From assembly GCA_946412245.1 (NCBI GenBank), contig CAMKGM010000016.1, forward strand, positions 1 through 54,276: DNA of 54,276 nt. The letters run 5' to 3'. This document shows, piece by piece, positions 37,532-46,820 of this stretch. Positions within the stretch are counted from its first letter, which is position 1. Every line of letters starts with the position of its first letter. The position numbers and the translations under genes were made by a program. This stretch comes from an uncultured Bacteroidales bacterium (GTDB lineage Bacteria > Bacteroidota > Bacteroidia > Bacteroidales > Muribaculaceae). The notes below the pieces were generated by a model that was not told the DNA's origin, did no database searches, and saw only the letters and a program-made list of their open reading frames with translations.

Positions 37532-37825
37532 TTAAATCGTCTTCTCAATGCTCCACATGAAGGCGCGCAAGCCCAGTTTAGGTGTCGCCACGTCCATCTC
37601 ATGCAGTTTGTCAAGCACCAGTTCGGCCTTGCTGTCCTCAACCATCGTCATGATTGACGATGCCATCGAGGGCCATGCATGAGTGCCATAGTGTGGGTCG
37701 CCAGTGTTGGAGCCTCGGCCCTGCACTTCTTGCCAAGCGGTGAACCCGCGGCATCCTGAGCGCAGCAGCATCTCGGTTATTCTCTCATAGTAAGCCTGGT
37801 CAAAGGCTATAAATATCGCTTTCAT
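37532..37825 (-). CDS. PG0541-type PII-like transporter-associated protein
   Basis: A 97-residue protein with a PII-like ferredoxin fold (KAIFIAFDQAYYERITEMLLRSGCRGFTAW, then VLDKLHEMD and GLRAFMWSIEKTI). It fits the PG0541 family seen next to RND efflux pumps in Bacteroidales. It ends the tetR-tolC-MFP-RND operon, 36 bp after the pump gene. It might sense a nucleotide or metal and tune the pump; the ligand is unknown. Confidence 0.8.
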   Translation of the reverse strand: MKAIFIAFDQAYYERITEMLLRSGCRGFTAWQEVQGRGSNTGDPHYGTHAWPSMASSIMTMVEDSKAELVLDKLHEMDVATPKLGLRAFMWSIEKTI

Positions 37826-37861
37826 ATATAAAATGTGTCGTTATTTCGTTTGAGTTATTTA

Positions 37862-40800
37862 TCAATCGTTAGCTTTCTTTTTTGCAGTTTTCTTGCGCAA
37901 TTTCTTGCGTGCACGCTTGATGCCGTTATAGGCAAAGATGGTGTACATCGTGGGCACGAACAGCAGTGTGAGGATGGTCGAGAACGTCAGACCGCCAATC
38001 ACTGCCGTACCCATGGGGCGCCACATCTCGGCACCTTCGCCTGAGCCTATTGCCATAGGCACCATACCCAGAATGGTGGTCAACGAGGTCATCAACACAG
38101 GACGCAGACGTGAGCGACCGCCATGAATCACCGAGCGGCGCACACTCATGCCGCGCTCGCGGTTGAGCGTGATGTAGTCAATGAGCACAATACCGTTCTT
38201 CACCACAATACCAATCAGCATGATACCGCCAATCATTGACATGATGTTCAGGTTCGTGCCGGTGAGCCACAAGATGAGAATCACACCCGAGAACGCAAAC
38301 ATGATTGACGACATGATGATACCGGGATAAGTGAACGACTCAAACTGCGATGCCATCACAATGTAGACCAGAATGATGATGAGCAAGCCCAGTGTACCCA
38401 AGTCGCCGAACGAGTCCTGTTGGTCTTCATACGAACCGCTTAGCGTGATAGTCACACCCGACGGCATATCCATCTTGTCGATGAGCGGTTGCACCTCGGC
38501 AACGATTTCGCTCATCGGGCGGTCCTGTACCACGGTCGACACAGTAATAATACGCTCGCGGTCCTTGCGCTCAATGGTGGGCGGAGTGAATCGCTCTACC
38601 ACGGTTCCCACTTCCTTGAGCCTGATGCCCTTGCCTTGAGCGTTGAACAGCAGAATATTCTCAATGTCGGTGATTGACTGACGGTGAGCCGGATCATACA
38701 TCACCTTGATGTCATACTCGTCACCATCCTCGCGGAAGTAACTGGCCGTGGTGCCATTGATGCGGTTACGCAACGCATTGGCCGCCGTACTCAGGTTCAA
38801 ACCATAAATCGCGAGTTTCTCACGGTCAAAGTCTACCTGATACTCCGGTTGATAGTCACTGCGGCTGATGTTGATATCGGCAGCGCCCTTCACGCTTTCC
38901 AAAACGCGCTTGAGGCGTTGGGCCACGCTATCGGTCTTCTCAAAGTCATAACCGTAAATCTCATAGTTGAGCGTAGACTGGCCACTCATGCCGCCGCCGC
39001 GCATACCGCCCACGTTCACCAGAGCCTTCTTCAGCTCGGGATAATGGCGCAGGTCTTCACGCATGCCTGCCGCAATTTCGGTAATGGAGCGTGAACGATC
39101 CTTGGGGTCAACCAACCTGATGTTCATTGAGATAATATGCGAGCCGTTGCTCTGCATTGACGCAAAGGTGTTGTCGCTACTTGCCTGACCCACTGTGTAG
39201 TTGAACACTTTGATTTCAGGATACTTCTTGCGCCATTCCTCATAGAGGCGCTCGCTCACATCCTTGGCAATCTCAACACGCGTGCCTATGGGCAACTCCA
39301 GACTCACACCCAAGCGGCTATTGTCGCTCGTGGGGAAGAACTCGCTACCCACAAACTTCATGAGCATCAATGAACCGATGAAGATGCCTAACACCACAAG
39401 CGACGTAATCCAGCGATGACGCACGCAGTGCTTGAGCAACCAGGCATAACCGTCGTCAAGCTTGTCCAGAGCCTTCTCAATGGGAGCATACAGACGCTGG
39501 AACAGCTTGCCCTTCTTGGGATTGAGACGAAGCATGCGACTACAAAGCATGGGAGTGAGAGACAAGGCACAAGTTGTTGAAATAATCATCATGATTGTCA
39601 CCATCCAACCCAGCTGGCGGAACAGCACACCGGTCATGCCCGTGACCAGAGTCAGCGGGAAGAACACCGCAATCAGTGTCAACGTTGACGCAATAACCGA
39701 GATTGCCACCTCATTAGTGCCATGTACAGCACCCTGCTTGGGTTCCGCGCCGCGTTCAATGTGTGTCGTGATATTCTCAAGCACCACAATGGCGTCGTCT
39801 ACCACCATACCGATGGAGATGGACAATGCCGAGAGTGACACGATGTTGAGTGTATTGCCGGTCGCATACAGATAAATGAACGATGCGATAAGTGACAACG
39901 GGATTGTAATCACAATGATAATCGTAGCACGCCAGCGGCCCAAGAATGCAAACACCACAATCACCACAAACAGCAACGCATACAGCACCGTCTCAACCAG
40001 TGAGTTGATGGTGTTGCGAATGTTATCGCTCGTGTCAACGATATAGTCCAGATGGATGTCGCTGGGCAGATTCTTTTGAATGCTGGGCAATATCTTCTTA
40101 ATCTTGTTAGAGATTTCTACCGAGTTGGCACCACTCTGTTTCTGCACGATAATCATGGCGCCTTTCACACCATTATTATAGGTCTCCTGAGCACGCTCCT
40201 CGAGCGAGTCGTCGATGCGGGCCACATCACTCAGATGCACCACACCGCCATTATACGCTCCAACCACCAGGCTACTCAATTCCTGAGGATCTTTGTACTC
40301 ACCCTGAACGCGCAGTGCGTAGGTTTCAGAACCGATATCGAACGTACCACCTGGAATGTTGCGGTTCTCGGCTCCGATGAGCGATGCTATGGTCTCCACG
40401 CTCAGGTTATAGGCCTCTAAACGCACAGGGTCCAGATACACATGAATCTCGCGCTTGGGCGCACCGGCAATCGACACCGAGCCCACACCGTCGACACGCG
40501 CCAGCGTGTTGGCCACATTCTCGTCAAGAATCTTGTAGAGACCCGGCATACTCTCGTCGGCCTGTGCCGATAGCAGCACGATAGGAATCATGTCGGCACT
40601 GAACTTGAAGATTACAGGGGTCTGCGAGTCATCGGGCAGGAAGTTGGAGATCATGTCGAGTTTGTCACGCACGTCGTTGGTCAACGCGTCGATGTCGTAG
40701 CCATACTCAAACTCGAGTGTGATAATGGAGATATTCTCCTTTGAATTAGATGTGATGTGTTTCAAGTGCTCCACCGAGTTCAGTGTATTCTCAAGCGGAC

Positions 40801-40993
40801 GCGTCACATTCTGTTCAATATCTTGCGCACTCGCACCCTGATAGGTCGTCATCACCATAATGGTGTTGGTGTCAATATCAGGATACAAGTCAATAGGCAA
40901 CTTTTGCAGCGAGAACAAACCCAGAATCACCACGGCAATAAACACAAGCGTGGTGGTTACCGGACGTTTTACTGCGCTGGAATATAAACTCAT
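37862..40993 (-). CDS. RND efflux pump inner-membrane subunit
   Basis: A 1043-residue AcrB/HAE1-type transporter. Twelve transmembrane segments in the usual 1+5+1+5 arrangement, large periplasmic loops, and the proton-relay pair in GMVVDDAIVVLEN in TM4. The N-terminal start SLYSSAVKRPVTTTLVFIAVV is typical. It forms a trimer that expels drugs or lipids via the MFP adaptor and TolC channel encoded upstream. Substrate cannot be told. The Lys/Arg-rich C-terminus is cytosolic. Confidence 0.95.
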   Translation of the reverse strand: MSLYSSAVKRPVTTTLVFIAVVILGLFSLQKLPIDLYPDIDTNTIMVMTTYQGASAQDIEQNVTRPLENTLNSVEHLKHITSNSKENISIITLEFEYGYDIDALTNDVRDKLDMISNFLPDDSQTPVIFKFSADMIPIVLLSAQADESMPGLYKILDENVANTLARVDGVGSVSIAGAPKREIHVYLDPVRLEAYNLSVETIASLIGAENRNIPGGTFDIGSETYALRVQGEYKDPQELSSLVVGAYNGGVVHLSDVARIDDSLEERAQETYNNGVKGAMIIVQKQSGANSVEISNKIKKILPSIQKNLPSDIHLDYIVDTSDNIRNTINSLVETVLYALLFVVIVVFAFLGRWRATIIIVITIPLSLIASFIYLYATGNTLNIVSLSALSISIGMVVDDAIVVLENITTHIERGAEPKQGAVHGTNEVAISVIASTLTLIAVFFPLTLVTGMTGVLFRQLGWMVTIMMIISTTCALSLTPMLCSRMLRLNPKKGKLFQRLYAPIEKALDKLDDGYAWLLKHCVRHRWITSLVVLGIFIGSLMLMKFVGSEFFPTSDNSRLGVSLELPIGTRVEIAKDVSERLYEEWRKKYPEIKVFNYTVGQASSDNTFASMQSNGSHIISMNIRLVDPKDRSRSITEIAAGMREDLRHYPELKKALVNVGGMRGGGMSGQSTLNYEIYGYDFEKTDSVAQRLKRVLESVKGAADINISRSDYQPEYQVDFDREKLAIYGLNLSTAANALRNRINGTTASYFREDGDEYDIKVMYDPAHRQSITDIENILLFNAQGKGIRLKEVGTVVERFTPPTIERKDRERIITVSTVVQDRPMSEIVAEVQPLIDKMDMPSGVTITLSGSYEDQQDSFGDLGTLGLLIIILVYIVMASQFESFTYPGIIMSSIMFAFSGVILILWLTGTNLNIMSMIGGIMLIGIVVKNGIVLIDYITLNRERGMSVRRSVIHGGRSRLRPVLMTSLTTILGMVPMAIGSGEGAEMWRPMGTAVIGGLTFSTILTLLFVPTMYTIFAYNGIKRARKKLRKKTAKKKAND

Positions 40994-41050
40994 AGTTTTT
41001 TTATATCAGTATCAGTGATTGTTTGCTTCAGTTTCTTGTCTCAATTCGTT

Positions 41051-42115
41051 TCAAGGTTCAACTTCAACCTTGGCACCGTCGCTCAGGCGCGATTGTCCTG
41101 AAGTGACTACCTTCATGCCGGGCGACACGCCGCTCACCACCTCGTAGCGGTTCTCCAAACGGCGGCCCAGTTCCACCTCGCGGAACTTCACAGTGCCGTT
41201 CGACTCCAGCGTGTACACATAGCGCAAGCCGCTACCCGTCTGTTTCTGAATAGCACGGTCGCTCAGCACCACGCTGCGGTGTGAACCGAAGTTGAAAATC
41301 ACACGCGCAAACATGCCTGAGTGCACTTTGTTACCACTGTTGTTAATGGTTACCTCAACTTGGAAGGTGCGGGTGTTAGGGTCAATCGTGGGATGAATCA
41401 CATGCACCTGCCCCGAGAAACTCTCGCCCTCGTAGGTGTCGAAACGCACGTTCACCGGCATTCCCACCTTTACCTTGGGGAAGTCGCTCTCGTTCACGTT
41501 CACAATCACCTTGAGCGGCTGTTGCTGCTCAATCACCAAGATAGGCAGACCTGCAGGCAGGTCGCCGTTATCGTAGTTGCGCACGGTCACCACACCGCTA
41601 ATGGGGCTGGTGAGCACGGTGTTCTCCTGCATGTTGCGTAGCGAGCGGTTGCTTGCGTCAATGGCACGAGCTTGAGCGTCGTACTGTGCTTGCAATTGGT
41701 CAACCGTCTGCTGAGTGCCACCGCCTATCTTCACCAACTCCTTGGCGCGCTCCAAATCGCGACGCTGATTGGCGAGCGCAATGCGCTGTTGGTCAATGGC
41801 CATTCGCTGCTGATCAATGCTCACATCGTCAAGTATCACCAGCGACTGACCCGCACGAACATGGCTACCCACATCCACCAGAATGCGCTTGATGCGGTTG
41901 CCCGTTATCGACGAGATGTTGTTGGTCTTGAACGCCTCGACCGTTGCGGTATACTCGCTCACGGCATCCACGGTGCCGTCGGCCACGGTTTCTACTTTCA
42001 CAAGGGGCAATTCCTCTTTCATGCCGCCTTTCTTGTCATCTTTCTTGCCGGTGCAAGAGGCAAGTACGGCTCCGGCCATTGCCACACACAGTAATGTCTT
42101 GATTGTTGTCTTCAT
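41051..42115 (-). CDS. RND efflux periplasmic adaptor (MFP)
   Basis: A 354-residue lipoprotein (lipobox LASC, C21). Barrel-sandwich hybrid with lipoyl halves (IKRILVDVGSHVRAGQSLVILDD and TVLTSPISGVVTVRNYDNGD) around a helical hairpin (about 110-160, QRIALANQRRDLERAKEL), then the beta-barrel and membrane-proximal domains. It bridges the RND pump and TolC across the periplasm. Third gene of the operon. Confidence 0.94.
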   Translation of the reverse strand: MKTTIKTLLCVAMAGAVLASCTGKKDDKKGGMKEELPLVKVETVADGTVDAVSEYTATVEAFKTNNISSITGNRIKRILVDVGSHVRAGQSLVILDDVSIDQQRMAIDQQRIALANQRRDLERAKELVKIGGGTQQTVDQLQAQYDAQARAIDASNRSLRNMQENTVLTSPISGVVTVRNYDNGDLPAGLPILVIEQQQPLKVIVNVNESDFPKVKVGMPVNVRFDTYEGESFSGQVHVIHPTIDPNTRTFQVEVTINNSGNKVHSGMFARVIFNFGSHRSVVLSDRAIQKQTGSGLRYVYTLESNGTVKFREVELGRRLENRYEVVSGVSPGMKVVTSGQSRLSDGAKVEVEP

Positions 42116-42136
42116 CGTGTATTTTGTTGTTTGTTA

Positions 42137-43483
42137 TTATTTGCTTGTGTATTGATTGATGGGGGCATTGCCCAGCACATGCTCCAAGTTGCTCTCGGCA
42201 ATCAGGAAGTTGTAGATGGCCTGATAATAGGCCAGACGAGCACTCATCAGCGCATCTTCGGTGTCACGCAACTGAATGAATGTGCCCGAACCTATCTTGA
42301 AGCTCTGCTGCATAATCTCATTGGCCTTCGTTGCCTGACGCACGCCGCCTTCGTTCGACTCTATTTGCTTCAAACTCTTGCTGATGTTGTCAAGCTCGTT
42401 CTGAACCTGCACATGAAGCGAACGCTCCAGGTTCTCGCGCTGCCACTTCATCTCGCGCACAGCTATCTCGGCCTGCTTCTGCTTGTAGTAGCGACGACCG
42501 CCCTGGAACAGCGGAATCGATAGCGACAGACCCACTGAGGCCGACTTGCTCCACATGAAGTTCTTGAACGGATTGCCGTTCGACATCGAGTTCCACATTA
42601 GGCTTGCATTGCCGGCAAGCGTGGGGAACCAAGAGGCCTTCTGCACGTCAAGGGCTTTCTTCAGATAGTCGGTCTGCAAGTCCAGCGACTTCATGGCCGT
42701 GTTGTTGACCAGCGATGTGTCAACCAGCGCGTGCTCATACATGCTGCCCTTGAAGTCGTCAAGCGTCTGGCTCGGCTCAATGTTCAACCGGGCATCCATA
42801 CCCATGAGCAACTTCAGTTGCAGCTTCAGCTGGTTGATGGAGTTCTCGGCTTCCAAAATCGACGGCTCCAAATTGGTCACTGCCACATTGGCACGCAGCA
42901 TGTCATACTCCGAAGCCGCGCCCAGTTCATATTTCTTGGCAAAAATGTCGGCATTCAGTTTTGCCGTTTCATGATTCTCTTCTATTACGCGTTTTGAGTC
43001 ATTGGCAAGCAGCAGCGAGTAATAAGCATTCTTCACCTGGTTCACCAGGTCAATCTTCGATGCGCGAGCTTTCTCCATGTTTTGCAGAATCTGGTTGTCG
43101 CTCAACTTCAGCGTTCGCCACAACTGCGGCACTACCAGCGGTATTGATGCGCTGAAACCGGTCATGTAGGTGTTGTCGCGACCCATCTTGATGGCACGAG
43201 TTTCACCATCGCCCGCATCCATGTAGATGGTCTGCAATGCCAAATTGCGAGTATACTGGCCGCTGAAGTTCACCTCAGGCAACAACTGGCCTCTGGTCTC
43301 TTTCTTCGAGTAGTCCACTCGCTCTATCTCCATCTCGGCCACCTTGATGGTGGGATTCTCGTTCAGGGCTATCCTGATGCACTCGTCAAGGCTCAGCAGC
43401 AGGTCATTGCCCACGGTTTGCGCACGCAGGCCCGTAACGGCTACGCTCATTAGCGCAAATAGCAATAATAGTTTGTTGTACAT
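42137..43483 (-). CDS. TolC-family outer-membrane efflux channel
   Basis: A 448-residue protein with signal peptide (LLLLFALMSVAVTGLRAQ) and two repeats of the OEP domain: long helices such as NQVKNAYYSLLLANDSKRVIEENHE and a second helical half ending in EIMQQSFKIGSGTFIQL. It is the exit duct for the RND pump. It begins 2 bp after the tetR stop, so the regulator is the first gene of the operon. Confidence 0.93.
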   Translation of the reverse strand: MYNKLLLLFALMSVAVTGLRAQTVGNDLLLSLDECIRIALNENPTIKVAEMEIERVDYSKKETRGQLLPEVNFSGQYTRNLALQTIYMDAGDGETRAIKMGRDNTYMTGFSASIPLVVPQLWRTLKLSDNQILQNMEKARASKIDLVNQVKNAYYSLLLANDSKRVIEENHETAKLNADIFAKKYELGAASEYDMLRANVAVTNLEPSILEAENSINQLKLQLKLLMGMDARLNIEPSQTLDDFKGSMYEHALVDTSLVNNTAMKSLDLQTDYLKKALDVQKASWFPTLAGNASLMWNSMSNGNPFKNFMWSKSASVGLSLSIPLFQGGRRYYKQKQAEIAVREMKWQRENLERSLHVQVQNELDNISKSLKQIESNEGGVRQATKANEIMQQSFKIGSGTFIQLRDTEDALMSARLAYYQAIYNFLIAESNLEHVLGNAPINQYTSK

Positions 43484-43485
43484 TA

Positions 43486-44109
43486 TTATAATTGTGTATT
43501 TAGTTTGTTTTCTTTTTCTAAGTAAGCGTCGATGGTTTTCAGCCCCTCAATAGTGGAAATGCCTCTCAAGAAGTTCAGGAAGGCCCCATCGAACACGTCG
43601 ATGGCCGAGAAGCCATAGTCCTCATAACGGCGGGTCTCGTTAATGTCACGCATGTTGTTCAGGAACAGGAAGGCGGCTATGTTGGTGTCGATTTTTTTCT
43701 CCACATAGCCCTCCTGCTGTGCCTTGCTCAGCACCTTACTCAAACTCGCCACGATGTCTTTCTCCTTTTCACGACGCTCCATGAACAGGTCGGGGTAAAG
43801 CCGCTTGATGTCGTTCACAAACACCATCGATGTGCCGCTCAAGTACTGGCGAATGTGCAAGTAGGTCTTGAACAGCGCGTCGTAGCAGTTCTCGGCGGTC
43901 CTGAATATCTCGTTCAGCACCTGGTCCTGCTCCCTGTGCTCGTCGGCTATGCAAGTCTTGATGAGTGTCTTCTTGTCGGGAAAGGTCTCATACAGTGTGC
44001 GTTTCGATATGCCACAGTTGCGCGCCACCATGTCCATCGTCATCGACGATGCACCTATCTTCTTGAGCAAGGCGCGCGATTCCTTGATAATTCTGTTTTC
44101 AGTGGTCAT
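43486..44109 (-). CDS. TetR-family regulator of the efflux operon
   Basis: A 207-residue TetR/AcrR regulator. The helix-turn-helix is at residues about 25-50 (TMDMVARNCGISKRTLYETFPDKKTL). The C-terminal ligand domain is helical and variable. As first gene of tetR-tolC-MFP-RND-PII-like it probably represses the whole operon, including itself. An inverted repeat between its -33 and -7 elements is a fitting operator. Confidence 0.9.
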   Translation of the reverse strand: MTTENRIIKESRALLKKIGASSMTMDMVARNCGISKRTLYETFPDKKTLIKTCIADEHREQDQVLNEIFRTAENCYDALFKTYLHIRQYLSGTSMVFVNDIKRLYPDLFMERREKEKDIVASLSKVLSKAQQEGYVEKKIDTNIAAFLFLNNMRDINETRRYEDYGFSAIDVFDGAFLNFLRGISTIEGLKTIDAYLEKENKLNTQL

Positions 44110-44144
44110 GTCCTTATTTCTTTTTCTTCTCTCTAATTTGGCGA

Positions 44145-44183
44145 CAAAATTAGTAGAAAACTTTCAAAACTCCAAAAGTTTTC
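44145..44183 (-). promoter_or_regulatory. Promoter and probable TetR operator
   Basis: Minus-strand TAATTTTG at 44152-44145 and TTTG at 44176-44173 with a 20-bp gap, a near-ideal Bacteroidetes promoter. A perfect 9-bp inverted repeat (gaaaacttt at 44156-44164, aaagttttc at 44175-44183, 10-bp spacer) fills the space between and over the -33 element, so a bound dimer would block polymerase. Confidence 0.7.
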
Positions 44184-44292
44184 ACGGTTTTATTTTATTT
44201 ATCTATAAAATGTAGGATGTCACCGCCATTATCAACCTTATCTTGAGCAACGACTGATAACCCTTTTTAGGTTATTCAATATTACAAGCTAC

Positions 44293-44319
44293 GGAGCCGG
44301 GCCATGATGGTTCGGCTCC
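44293..44319. repeat. Hairpin in the gene-free stretch
   Basis: ggagccg pairs with cggctcc; with two G-U pairs the stem extends to 11 bp around loop atgat. Not clearly a terminator of any gene. Confidence 0.6.
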
Positions 44320-44345
44320 TACTATTTCACAAATTTAGTTTCACC

Positions 44346-44391
44346 GGGAAGGCCGGGAAAGGTGAATCTTTTGGGAAAGCCGGGAAAAGTG
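44346..44391. repeat. Two 19-bp direct repeats, 27-bp period
   Basis: gggaaggccgggaaaggtg (44346-44364) and gggaaagccgggaaaagtg (44373-44391), two mismatches. Confidence 0.8.
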
Positions 44392-44434
44392 GGAAAATAT
44401 AGAATTCGTAGGACGGCATGGTGAGTCATTGTAG

Positions 44435-44454
44435 GGTCGTCACCTGTGACGACC
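44435..44454. repeat. 20-bp palindrome, copy 1
   Basis: ggtcgtcacctgtgacgacc: a 9-bp stem with 2-base centre, identical to 44512-44531. REP-like in size and form. Confidence 0.85.
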
Positions 44455-44511
44455 GCGGTGACATGTAGGTAATCTTCTGTACCACAATAGAATAAGACCT
44501 TTTGTCGCAGT

Positions 44512-44531
44512 GGTCGTCACCTGTGACGACC
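44512..44531. repeat. 20-bp palindrome, copy 2
   Basis: Identical to the palindrome at 44435-44454, 77 bp away, same orientation. Confidence 0.85.
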
Positions 44532-44553
44532 GTACATGATGGCTGAAATGATT

Positions 44554-44615
44554 ATACTGCATTCGTTACTTTTTGTACTGCATTCGTGGTGGTTTTTGTG
44601 TACTTTCGTGGGATT
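44554..44615. repeat. Intergenic units of the 21-bp family
   Basis: Three cores: tactgcattcgtta (from 44555), tactgcattcgtgg (from 44576, 21 bp on) and gtgtactttcgtgg (from 44599). The last is identical to a unit in the winged-helix gene at 200-213. The rest of 44184-45005 contains no credible gene; small open frames here lack family features. Confidence 0.7.
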
Positions 44616-44962
44616 AAAGAATATGGGAAGGATGTCAAAGAGCGAGGGATGGGAAGGAGGTGAGGAAGGTTTTGCTTCGCTTCGCGAACCGCACACCGGC
44701 CTGGCGGCCGACTCTTGCTGCAAAACTTCCTCGAGCGCTTCGCGGTTCAATGAGCGTAGATGGGGGGCTGCGACGGGAGTCGCAGCATAGAGGACCGAGG
44801 GACGGTGTGGATGTGTGCGGCAAAGATAGTGTAGGGGGGAGGCGGATGCTACAGTAAACGCACAGATTAACAGATGAGGAAACAATGGAACAAGAGGCGC
44901 GCAAAATTCATCATTTGCATAAATTCTGTGCCCGGCACACTTCCAATCCCAATATTTTTTTG

Positions 44963-44970
44963 TAAGTTTG
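44963..44970 (+). promoter_or_regulatory. -7 box of GH13 gene
   Basis: TAAGTTTG, 35 bp upstream of the ATG at 45006. Confidence 0.5.
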
Positions 44971-45005
44971 CATTCTGATTCTACAATTTAATATTTATCA
45001 TCATC

Positions 45006-46346
45006 ATGAAACAATTCCTTTCCATTTCCGCTCTCTTACTGAGCTTCTTGTTGCTCGCTTGCAACCCCAACAAGCAGAAAGCCGCCGACAACGCCGACTT
45101 CCAACTGCCTGAAGTGACCGACATAGCCATGTATCAAGTCAATCCCCGCGTGTTCGCCCCGCAGAACTCACTCAATGCCGTGGCCGCACGCATCGACTCC
45201 ATCAAGGCCCTGGGCGTGAACGTCATCTGGGTCATGCCCATCTACCCCATTGGCGAGGTGAAAAGCAAGAACTCGCCCTACTCCATCAAGGACTACAAGG
45301 CTGTGGCTCCCGAATTCGGCACCATCGACGACTTCAAGAACCTCGTCAAGGTGTGTCATGAGCACGGCATGGCCATCATCCTCGACTGGGTCGGCAATCA
45401 CACCGCTTGGGACAACGCCTGGGTCAAAGACCATCCCGACTGGTACACACACGACAAGAAGGGTGAAATCATCTTCCCCGAAAACACCGACTGGACCGAT
45501 GTGGCCGACCTCAACTACGATAACGCCGAGATGCGCAAGGCTATGATCGATGCCATGAAGTTCTGGATTACTGAAGTGGGCATCGACGGTTTCCGTTGCG
45601 ACGTGGCCGACTGGGTGCCAACCGACTTCTGGAAAGAGGCCATCACACAACTGCGCAAGGCTGCCGCTCCCCGCAACATCGTGATGCTCGCCGAGGGCAA
45701 CGACAAGAAGAACTTCGTTGACGGAGGTTTTGACATGAACTACGCTTGGGACTTCAAGGATGCTGTCATCTCTACCTTCAAGGGCGAGAGTGCAAAGAAA
45801 CTGCTCGAGACCGACTCTACTGAATATGCCGGACTGCCCGAAGGCAAGGTGAAACTGCGCTTTACCACCAACCACGACGAGGCCACCAAGGAATCGCCCG
45901 TGGTGCTCTACGGCAACGAGCGTGGCTCCATGGCCGCCTTTGTCGCCACCAGCATGCTGCACGGCGGCCTGCTCGTCTACGGATCGCAAGAAGTGGGCTA
46001 TGACAAACCCATCAACTTCTTCCACTACGTGCCTGTCAACTGGATGCAAAATCCCGCGCTCTATCAAGAATATCAGCAACTCATCAAGGTCTACAACGAG
46101 AATCCCGCACTGCGCAAGGGCGCTATGGCCGATGCCGGCACCACCGACGACGTTCTGCTGTTCACCCGCACGGCTGGCGGCCAAACCATGATTGTTGCCG
46201 TCAATGTGCACAACCGGCTGGCCAACTTCAACACGGGTTCTCTGGCCAATATGGCTGTCACTGATGTCATGACAGGAAAAGATGGCACGATTTTTGATAA
46301 AATGACTTTGAAGCCTTACGAATATCGCATTTGGAAAAAGAAATGA
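45006..46346 (+). CDS. GH13 alpha-amylase-family lipoprotein
   Basis: A 446-residue protein with signal peptide and lipobox LLAC (C19). The GH13 barrel signature regions are present: region I LDWVGNHT, region II GFRCDVAD with nucleophile D199, region III LAEGND with acid/base E230, and region IV TTNHDE with D291. The short C-terminal beta domain (LLFTRTAGGQTMIVAVNVHN) is usual. It would hydrolyse alpha-1,4-glucans at the cell surface or periplasm. There is no SusCD pair beside it, so it is not part of a typical polysaccharide-utilisation locus. Confidence 0.92.
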   Translation: MKQFLSISALLLSFLLLACNPNKQKAADNADFQLPEVTDIAMYQVNPRVFAPQNSLNAVAARIDSIKALGVNVIWVMPIYPIGEVKSKNSPYSIKDYKAVAPEFGTIDDFKNLVKVCHEHGMAIILDWVGNHTAWDNAWVKDHPDWYTHDKKGEIIFPENTDWTDVADLNYDNAEMRKAMIDAMKFWITEVGIDGFRCDVADWVPTDFWKEAITQLRKAAAPRNIVMLAEGNDKKNFVDGGFDMNYAWDFKDAVISTFKGESAKKLLETDSTEYAGLPEGKVKLRFTTNHDEATKESPVVLYGNERGSMAAFVATSMLHGGLLVYGSQEVGYDKPINFFHYVPVNWMQNPALYQEYQQLIKVYNENPALRKGAMADAGTTDDVLLFTRTAGGQTMIVAVNVHNRLANFNTGSLANMAVTDVMTGKDGTIFDKMTLKPYEYRIWKKK

Positions 46347-46370
46347 GGTGAGTAATGCCCGACTTGAACG

Positions 46371-46793
46371 ATGAATGAACTCATTGAAATACTCGACAGC
46401 CGACATCTGTCGCTCGTGATTCGCGACGTGCAAGGCAACATCCACACCTGCTCCGGGCGTGGCGTGAGCGACTTGCACCACATCCTGCACAACAACCCGC
46501 AGTGGCTCAACGGGGCCACCGTGGCCGACAAAGTGGTGGGACGAGGAGCAGCTGCCCTCATGATTTTGGGCGGAGTGAAGCAACTGCACGCCGCGCTCAT
46601 CAGTGAGCAGGCTATCGAGTTTCTGGAGAAGGCTGACATCAAGTTCTCTTACGGCAAACGGGTGCCTGCCATCATCAACCGGGCAGGCACCGGATTTTGC
46701 CCCGTTGAGACACTCACCGCCAACTGCTCCTCTCCACAAGAGGCTCTCCCGCTTATTGACGATTTCGTAAGTTCTTTGTCACGTTCTTGTTAA
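46371..46793 (+). CDS. DUF1893 protein
   Basis: A 140-residue protein. HLSLVIRDVQGNIHTCSGRGVSDLHHIL followed by GATVADKVVGRGAAALMILGGVKQLHAALIS matches DUF1893, which has a cytidine-deaminase-like fold. No biochemical role is assigned. It lies 24 bp after the GH13 gene and 27 bp before the TPR-like gene, so it may be cotranscribed with both. Confidence 0.8.
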   Translation: MNELIEILDSRHLSLVIRDVQGNIHTCSGRGVSDLHHILHNNPQWLNGATVADKVVGRGAAALMILGGVKQLHAALISEQAIEFLEKADIKFSYGKRVPAIINRAGTGFCPVETLTANCSSPQEALPLIDDFVSSLSRSC

Positions 46794-46820
46794 ACTCACT
46801 TTTTTCATTTTTCATTTAGT

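Noticed and set aside
44517-44904. Small open frames in the 44.5-44.9 kb gap
   Set aside because: They are low-complexity or Arg/Ser-rich, overlap repeats, and have no promoter or family similarity I can recognise.
45168-46739. Long leftward open frame (523 codons) opposite the GH13 and DUF1893 genes
   Set aside because: Runs across two well-supported genes on the other strand and shows no domain or signal peptide.
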